The notes beneath the pieces are model-generated. The model did not search any database. It was not told the origin of the DNA and saw nothing but the letters and a program-made list of their open reading frames with translations. The position numbers and the translations under genes were made by a program. 9,512 bases of DNA, from the NCBI GenBank assembly GCA_964646425.1, contig CAZYEI010000046.1, positions 1 to 9,512 on the forward strand, in the 5' to 3' direction. How positions within the stretch are numbered: position 1 is the stretch's first letter; the number at the start of each line of letters is the position of its first letter. Of the stretch, positions 4,858 to 9,512 are shown piece after piece. This DNA is from CAZYEI01 sp964646425. Lineage in GTDB: Bacteria > Bacillota_I > Bacilli_A > RFN20 > JAISJY01.

Positions 4858-7473
4858 CTAAATTTTTTTCCTCTTTCCTTTAGGAATTTGCATTGTAATA
4901 CAATGAATATTTCCGCCACCTAATAATATTTCACGTGAATAAATAGGAATAACTTTTTTATCTTCAAATATTTTTTGAAATTGTTTAACTGCTCTTTCAT
5001 CTTCTTTTACTCCAAAGATTGGCATAATAACAAAATCTTTTCCTTGATAAAAATTAACATAACTTGCTGATAATTTACTATTCTCAAGTCTTTCTTTAGC
5101 ATTAAATGATGAAGTTTTTATACCTTTAGCTTCTTCTTTAGTCATGTACATATTTTCAGGAAGTTTTACTTTAATGATTTTTAATTTATTTCCTTTAGCA
5201 TCTGTTTCTTTTGATAATATTTTATAAGCTTTTTGACAATATTTATATTGAATACTATCTTTATCATCGCTCCAAGCAAGAGCTATAACTCCAGGTTTTA
5301 CAAAAGCCAACATATTATCTATATGTTCATTTGTTTCATCTTCTTCGATACCGTTAGGAATCCAAATAATTTTTTCAACACCTAAATATATTTTCAATTC
5401 TTCTTCAATTTCATATCTTGATAAACTTGGATTCCTACCATTAGACAATAAACACGCTTCAGTAGTAATAAGGGTTCCTTGACCATCAACATGAATAGAA
5501 CCACCTTCTAAAATAAATTTAGGAACATAATAATTATCAATGCCTAAATATTTAGAAACTTTCTTTGATAACTCATCATCATTTTTATAATTTGAATATA
5601 AACCATCAACATCACCACCCCAAGCATTAAAACGAAAATCAACTCCCCTTATTTTATCGTTGTTTACAACAAACAAAGGCATTGTATCTCGAGCCCAAGC
5701 ATCATTATATTTTATTTTAAAACATGTTACATTTTTTAAACTAGAAAACTCTGTAATTACCTTATTATATATTGAAGTATCTATTCCAAGATAGACCATT
5801 TCAAATTTTGCAATTGCCTTTATAACCTCTTTATAAGCATTTCTTGCAGGAATACCTGAATTTCTCCAAGTATCTTTACGATATGGCAATAACATTAATG
5901 TACCTTGATGATCATCGCCTTCAAATGGCATATGGTAATTATCATAGCGAGGGTAAACTTTCTTCTTTTCAATGTAATCAGCTATTCTTTTACGATATTT
6001 GTTATAATTTTTCCAATTATCTAAATCGATAACATTTATACTACCATCGTCATAATCACTATAAATTGTAACATTGGAATTTCGATATCGTATTAATGAT
6101 TCAATTATTTCTTTTGTAATAATTTCCCCTGCGGCAATAATAGGAATACCTGGTGGATAAATCATTATTGATTCTTTGCAAATTTCATGTAATGAATCTT
6201 CAAGTTTTACTCTTTTTACTGGAGCATGATATGCTGTTCTAGGTCTAACAATAGCTATTGGATAATTAATATCAAAGTGGTGTTTAGGATAATCATTTTT
6301 TCCAATTTGATATCTCTTTGAAATATCACTTAAAGCAATCGCCAAACGATCGATATCTTCTTTTTTAGTACCAATTGCAATAATTCCCAATAATGTATAT
6401 GTCTCAGCAAGTTCCATTTGAATATGGTATTTTTCTTTTAACATTCGATACACTTCAAAACCATTAAGTTTTATCTTATCTATTTCAATAACCAACTTTG
6501 TTATATCAAAATCATAACAACCTTTGCTTATAAAATATTCTTTACCACGAGGAATAAAACAAGGAATATTCGCTAATCGTTCTATCGCATAATTTGCAAG
6601 TTCCATAACCCTTATCATAGCTTTTTTACCTTCATTAGCCATATAATATCTAGCAGCATCTAAAGAAGCAAGAAGCAGGGTTGATGGCGAAGTCGAATTT
6701 AAAACATTTAAAGTTTTTTGAATATCATTTTTAGATACTCTATTACCTTTTAAAAGTAATGCACTTGATTGAGTAAGAGAGCCTCCTGTTTTATGAAAAG
6801 ATACTGCTGATAAGTCTGCACCAGCAGCCATCGCACTTTTTAAGCCTTCATCACTAAAATAATAATGTGCTCCATGAGCCTCATCTACAAGAACAGTCAT
6901 ATTATGTTCATGAGCAAAATCTACAATTTCTTTTAAATCAATAACTGCTCCAAAATAAGTTGGATTAATTATAAATACTGCTTTGGCAGAAGGAAAAGTG
7001 ATAATTGCTTTTTTGTAATCTTCAACAGTTGGCTGATTAGCAATTTCTAATTGCATATCTAAGTTTGGTTTAATATATATTGGAACAGCACCAGATAATA
7101 TCAAAGCATTGGTAACGGATTTATGAACATTTCGAGGTAAAATAATTTTATCATTTGCTTTACAAACACTCATAATCATTGTCAAAATACCAGATGTTGT
7201 ACCATTAATCAAAAAAAATGAGGCATCAGCATTACAAGCATCTGCCAATAAATTCTCAGCTTCTAAAAGAACACCTTGAGGATGTGCTAAATTATCTAAT
7301 CCATATGGAGCATTAACATCAGCTCTATAGACTATATTACCTAAGTATTTTTTTAATTCATTATCAACATTTCCCATATGATGTCCTGGAACATCGAATG
7401 GAGCTATCCCCTCTTTGACATACTTTTTTAAAGCCTCTAAATATGGTAATTTTTTTTGTCTTTCACAATCCAT
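4858..7473 (-). CDS. Fused arginine decarboxylase - agmatine deiminase
   Basis: An 871-residue two-enzyme protein. Residues 1 to about 480 are an Orn/Lys/Arg decarboxylase of the short SpeA type: VPGHHMG near the N-terminus, INGTTSGI, DEAHGAHYYF, the PLP-lysine motif SFHKTGGSLTQ with K228, and IYPPGIPIIAAGE in the C-terminal part. A Lys- and Tyr-rich linker (about 481-507) follows. Residues 508-871 are a full agmatine deiminase: MPFEGDDHQGT (515 on), WARDTMP, FNAWGG, LEGGSIHVDGQGT, HIDN with H717, and GGGNIHC with nucleophile C858. No key residue is missing. Arginine would be decarboxylated to agmatine, then deiminated to N-carbamoylputrescine plus NH3. The linked deiminase and the downstream amidase make arginine the likely decarboxylase substrate, rather than lysine or ornithine. 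These activities normally reside on separate proteins (speA, aguA). The frame opens at GTG 7488, but TGAGGA (7487-7482) is 8 bases before ATG 7473, so I use that. Confidence 0.93.
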   Translation of the reverse strand: MDCERQKKLPYLEALKKYVKEGIAPFDVPGHHMGNVDNELKKYLGNIVYRADVNAPYGLDNLAHPQGVLLEAENLLADACNADASFFLINGTTSGILTMIMSVCKANDKIILPRNVHKSVTNALILSGAVPIYIKPNLDMQLEIANQPTVEDYKKAIITFPSAKAVFIINPTYFGAVIDLKEIVDFAHEHNMTVLVDEAHGAHYYFSDEGLKSAMAAGADLSAVSFHKTGGSLTQSSALLLKGNRVSKNDIQKTLNVLNSTSPSTLLLASLDAARYYMANEGKKAMIRVMELANYAIERLANIPCFIPRGKEYFISKGCYDFDITKLVIEIDKIKLNGFEVYRMLKEKYHIQMELAETYTLLGIIAIGTKKEDIDRLAIALSDISKRYQIGKNDYPKHHFDINYPIAIVRPRTAYHAPVKRVKLEDSLHEICKESIMIYPPGIPIIAAGEIITKEIIESLIRYRNSNVTIYSDYDDGSINVIDLDNWKNYNKYRKRIADYIEKKKVYPRYDNYHMPFEGDDHQGTLMLLPYRKDTWRNSGIPARNAYKEVIKAIAKFEMVYLGIDTSIYNKVITEFSSLKNVTCFKIKYNDAWARDTMPLFVVNNDKIRGVDFRFNAWGGDVDGLYSNYKNDDELSKKVSKYLGIDNYYVPKFILEGGSIHVDGQGTLITTEACLLSNGRNPSLSRYEIEEELKIYLGVEKIIWIPNGIEEDETNEHIDNMLAFVKPGVIALAWSDDKDSIQYKYCQKAYKILSKETDAKGNKLKIIKVKLPENMYMTKEEAKGIKTSSFNAKERLENSKLSASYVNFYQGKDFVIMPIFGVKEDERAVKQFQKIFEDKKVIPIYSREILLGGGNIHCITMQIPKGKRKKI

Positions 7474-7481
7474 AAAACTAA

Positions 7482-7487
7482 TCCTCA
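7482..7487 (-). promoter_or_regulatory. Shine-Dalgarno TGAGGA selecting ATG 7473
   Basis: TGAGGA followed by an 8-base spacer and ATG at 7473. It overlaps the alternative GTG at 7488, which has no purine-rich site of its own upstream and would fall almost at the predicted transcript start. Confidence 0.75.
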
Positions 7488-7497
7488 CATAGCCATA

Positions 7498-7526
7498 ATC
7501 ATAGATTAAATCTCCAAATTTTGCAA
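7498..7526 (-). promoter_or_regulatory. Probable promoter of the decarboxylase-deiminase gene
   Basis: Minus-strand TTGCAA (7526-7521), a 17-base spacer and TATGAT (7503-7498): four of six and five of six matches to sigma-A consensus with ideal spacing. Predicted start is near 7491, giving a leader of under 20 bases that holds only the Shine-Dalgarno. It lies in the 60-base gap after the methyltransferase gene, in which no terminator is visible, so read-through from upstream is also possible. Confidence 0.5.
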
Positions 7527-7533
7527 TAATTTT

Positions 7534-8208
7534 CTATCTTTTTATAATAATAGTATTTTTCTCATTACATTTACTTTGAATGTTTTTAGTTATTTTCATT
7601 AAAATCACATGATTTTTATTTTTATTTTCATCTTTAACATTTGTATATTCTTCTATATATAAATTATATTTTTTTAAGGTATTTCTTATCTCATCAAACC
7701 TATGAGCAGTATGTATCAAATAAAATGTGCCATCTTTTTTTAAGTTTCGTTCTACCCCACTAATTAAATCTTCCAAAACTAAATATTCTTCATGTCTTGC
7801 CATTTTTAAATATATATTTTGATTTTTCAGACTTTCATTTTGCGTATTAAAATAAGGAGGATTTGCTATAATTACATCAAACTTAAAGCCATCAGTATAA
7901 TTTTTTATATCTATATCTAGCAAAGAATAATTTGTTATATTGTTTTCTTCTAAATTCATTTTGGCAATATCTAATGCTTCCTTATTTATATCAATACCAA
8001 CTAAATAGCCATAATCAAATAAACTAGCATATAAAAGTAAAGCTCCATTATTGGTTCCAATATCAAGAACTCTATCATTTTTATTTAGTTTTAAATAATG
8101 TCCTAATAATGATGTATCTGTATTTACTCTAAACATCTTTTTATGTTGATATAAGGTAATATTAGGAAATCCCGGTAAATAATCTTTTGATAAATTATCT
8201 TTTTGCAA
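7534..8208 (-). CDS. TrmN6-like tRNA (adenine-N6)-methyltransferase
   Basis: A 224-residue SAM-dependent Rossmann-fold methyltransferase resembling TrmN6 (YfiC), which forms N6-methyladenosine at A37 of tRNA1(Val) in E. coli. Visible are the SAM-binding motif I VLDIGTNNGALL (about 47-58), the acidic motif GIDINKEAL after strand 2 (71-79) and the catalytic NPPYF motif (116-120) typical of amino-group methyltransferases acting on adenine. The N-terminal FRVNTDTSLLGHYL corresponds to the F-x-x-D-S-x-L-L segment of this family. The C-terminal end is rich in Lys and Asn. There is no DNA-recognition domain, so RNA is a better substrate guess than DNA. The start is probably TTG at 8208, because GGAG (8221-8218) lies 9 bases before it. 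TTG at 8214 would touch that site directly. It overlaps the phosphofructokinase gene by 14 bases in another frame. The exact tRNA target is not shown by sequence. Confidence 0.82.
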   Translation of the reverse strand: MQKDNLSKDYLPGFPNITLYQHKKMFRVNTDTSLLGHYLKLNKNDRVLDIGTNNGALLLYASLFDYGYLVGIDINKEALDIAKMNLEENNITNYSLLDIDIKNYTDGFKFDVIIANPPYFNTQNESLKNQNIYLKMARHEEYLVLEDLISGVERNLKKDGTFYLIHTAHRFDEIRNTLKKYNLYIEEYTNVKDENKNKNHVILMKITKNIQSKCNEKNTIIIKR

Positions 8209-9397
8209 AATCAATCACTCCATCTTCATCATATTTAATTTCATTTTCTCCTTTAATTAAAGGTAAAATATACGATAAAAAATCTAGTGATATCATTGAA
8301 TCACTTTCAAAATACTTGTCCTCTAAATATTTAATCTTATTGGCAACAGCTTCTAAAGGAACCTTGATATATTCAACTTCATAATTTTGCGTTGACTTTA
8401 CATTAATTCCTATCATAATATCATTTTCTCCCGATAATGCATATCTAACAGCATATTTACCAACTTCAATTGCTTCGGCAACATCAGTTTTACTTGCATA
8501 ATGACCTGCACATCTTTGTAATAAATTAATTTCAATTGCCCGAGTAGAAACACCTAATCTTTTTTTAACAACACTTGCTAAATAATTGGCTACTCCTCCC
8601 ATTTGGACATGTCCAAAAACGTCTAAGTCATTAGAGGCTCCGACTTCTTTTCCATTTTTATCTCTAATTCCTTCGCTGACTACTACAAAAACTTTATGTT
8701 CCTTTTGATAAATATCATTTACTTTTTGTAAAAAACTATCAATTTCAAAAACTTGCTCTGGCACATAGATTAAATGCGGTTTTCCAAGTTTTACTTTTGC
8801 TACAACACTTGAGGCAGTTAACCAACCAGTATCTCTACCCATCACTTCGACGATTGTTACTCTTCCCTTTTTATAAACATTAGTATCTAATACCAATTCC
8901 ATAATTGTATTAATTAAATATTTTGCAGCACTTCCATAACCAGGTGTATGACTCACTAAAGGCAAATCATTATCAATCGTTTTAGGAATACCGATTACTC
9001 TACATTCATAATTTTTTAATGCTAAATATTTTGCTATTTTATTGCAAGTATCCATAGAGTCATTGCCACCATTATAAAAAAAATAGCGAATATTATATTT
9101 TTTGAAAATACTTAATATTCTTAGATACTCGCTTTCATCTTCTTCATAATCCTTTAAGCGATGTCGCACCGAACCTAAAAAAGCTCCAGGAGTATAATAT
9201 AACTTTTCAATTTCTGTTTGATTAGAATTAAAATCATAAAAATTTTCATTTAATATTCCATCAATGCCATGAATTGCACCATATATTTTATCTATTCTTT
9301 CAGAAACCATTGCTTCTTTAATAACCCCATATAGTGAAGCATTAATTACTGCAGTGGGTCCTCCTGATTGTCCATATAATAAATTTCCTTTAACCAT
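8195..9397 (-). CDS. 6-phosphofructokinase, probably PPi-dependent
   Basis: A 400-residue phosphofructokinase (PFK) that phosphorylates fructose 6-phosphate to fructose 1,6-bisphosphate in glycolysis. It is longer than the roughly 320 residues of classical bacterial ATP-PFK. Motifs in order: YGQSGGPTAVIN at the N-terminus, the phosphoryl-donor loop GGNDSMDT (110-117), PKTIDND (138-144) with the catalytic Asp, VMGRDTGWL, and FGHVQMGG. The decisive positions are Asp113 in GGND and Lys139 in PKTIDND. ATP-dependent enzymes carry Gly at both (GGDGS, GTIDND), while PPi-dependent enzymes carry Asp and Lys. PPi as donor would make the step reversible and save ATP. Donor use is inferred from these residues only. 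The ATG at 9397 has AGGTGA (9408-9403) upstream and is preferred to GTG 9406, which lies inside that site. It is first in a unit with the overlapping methyltransferase gene. Confidence 0.92.
   Translation of the reverse strand: MVKGNLLYGQSGGPTAVINASLYGVIKEAMVSERIDKIYGAIHGIDGILNENFYDFNSNQTEIEKLYYTPGAFLGSVRHRLKDYEEDESEYLRILSIFKKYNIRYFFYNGGNDSMDTCNKIAKYLALKNYECRVIGIPKTIDNDLPLVSHTPGYGSAAKYLINTIMELVLDTNVYKKGRVTIVEVMGRDTGWLTASSVVAKVKLGKPHLIYVPEQVFEIDSFLQKVNDIYQKEHKVFVVVSEGIRDKNGKEVGASNDLDVFGHVQMGGVANYLASVVKKRLGVSTRAIEINLLQRCAGHYASKTDVAEAIEVGKYAVRYALSGENDIMIGINVKSTQNYEVEYIKVPLEAVANKIKYLEDKYFESDSMISLDFLSYILPLIKGENEIKYDEDGVIDFAKR
8218..8221 (-). promoter_or_regulatory. Shine-Dalgarno GGAG inside the phosphofructokinase gene, selecting TTG 8208
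   Basis: GGAG lies in the last codons of the phosphofructokinase gene, 9 bases before TTG 8208. It is the only plausible ribosome site for the methyltransferase, and no ATG is available near the conserved N-terminus. Confidence 0.6.
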
Positions 9398-9402
9398 ACT
9401 TA

Positions 9403-9408
9403 TCACCT
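9403..9408 (-). promoter_or_regulatory. Shine-Dalgarno AGGTGA selecting ATG 9397
   Basis: AGGTGA, complementary to the 16S rRNA end, lies 5 bases before ATG 9397. The longer reading from GTG 9406 would start within this site. Confidence 0.75.
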
Positions 9409-9414
9409 AGATAT

Positions 9415-9443
9415 ATCATAAATAATAATAAAAGTATTGTCAA
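9415..9443 (-). promoter_or_regulatory. Sigma-A promoter of the phosphofructokinase gene
   Basis: Minus-strand perfect TTGACA (9443-9438), a 17-base spacer and TATGAT (9420-9415). The expected start is near 9408, exactly at the Shine-Dalgarno, so the leader would be only about 11 bases. Confidence 0.82.
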
Positions 9444-9473
9444 AAGAAAAATGTATTTATTTTATAAATACAT
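9442..9473 (-). terminator. Terminator of the gene upstream of phosphofructokinase
   Basis: A perfect 10-bp inverted repeat (9464-9473 with 9451-9460, three-base loop) followed on the minus strand by TTTTCTTTT. It ends right at the phosphofructokinase -35 box, so it most likely ends the preceding off-window unit. The stem is nearly all A-T, so it is probably weak. Confidence 0.6.
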
Positions 9474-9488
9474 CCTCTTTCTATATGA

Positions 9489-9512
9489 TTATTTTTTCTT
9501 ATATCCTTGACG
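9489..9512 (-). CDS. Possible 3' end of an off-window gene
   Basis: On the minus strand the right edge reads as seven codons (Arg-Gln-Gly-Tyr-Lys-Lys-Lys) and then TAA at 9491-9489, 15 bases before the terminator hairpin. A Lys-rich end followed by a terminator is what a gene end looks like, but seven codons cannot identify it. Another frame (Ser-Arg-Ile-stop) is also possible. Confidence 0.3.
   Translation of the reverse strand, partial: RQGYKKK

Noticed and set aside
4661..4861. 66-codon plus-strand frame across the amidase start
   Set aside because: It is antisense to the N-terminus of the amidase and its AT-rich leader, has no Shine-Dalgarno and no recognisable protein features.
5844..6032. 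62-codon plus-strand frame
   Set aside because: It is antisense to the linker and domain junction of the decarboxylase-deiminase fusion, with no ribosome site or independent support.
8187..8384. 65-codon plus-strand frame
   Set aside because: It is antisense to the conserved C-terminal part of the phosphofructokinase and lacks start signals.
9451..9473. Hairpin as an attenuator of the phosphofructokinase gene
   Set aside because: It lies upstream of the -35 box and so would not be in the phosphofructokinase transcript from that promoter; a terminator for the preceding gene is simpler.

Overview
The window is strongly AT-rich, with AGGAGG-type Shine-Dalgarno sites, sigma-A-like promoters, and TAA or TAG as every stop codon seen (TGA is not read as Trp in any gene here). 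This points to a low-GC Bacillota-type bacterium, perhaps Erysipelotrichia, RF39-like Bacilli or a Clostridium relative. I cannot name the genus. There are eight genes, one on the plus strand and seven on the minus strand. No tRNA, rRNA, CRISPR array or insertion sequence is visible.

Left part (1-1362): one plus-strand gene encodes four tandem fibronectin type III domains followed by a very cysteine-rich tail. It has no signal peptide and almost no lysine. It ends at a 13-bp perfect hairpin that serves as a bidirectional terminator between convergent transcription units.

Middle left (1377-3748): a compact minus-strand operon under a near-consensus promoter. It encodes a twice-repeated DUF1538 membrane protein (likely an ion or solute transporter) and two small P-II-like proteins that probably sense a ligand and control it.

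Middle right (3852-7526): a polyamine locus. One long gene fuses a PLP-dependent arginine decarboxylase to an agmatine deiminase. The next gene is N-carbamoylputrescine amidase. Together the two polypeptides would carry out the whole route arginine -> agmatine -> N-carbamoylputrescine -> putrescine, releasing CO2, NH3, then CO2 plus NH3. The fusion is the most unusual thing in the window. The amidase gene also has an odd leader, with its good Shine-Dalgarno displaced by a tandem AT repeat.

Right part (7534-9512): a phosphofructokinase with the active-site signature of PPi-dependent enzymes overlaps a TrmN6-like tRNA methyltransferase gene, so the two are probably translationally coupled. A consensus promoter and the terminator of an off-window gene lie upstream.

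Four ORF starts need trimming, because Shine-Dalgarno positions favour internal starts: the fibronectin protein (ATG 145), the fusion (ATG 7473), the methyltransferase (TTG 8208) and the phosphofructokinase (ATG 9397).
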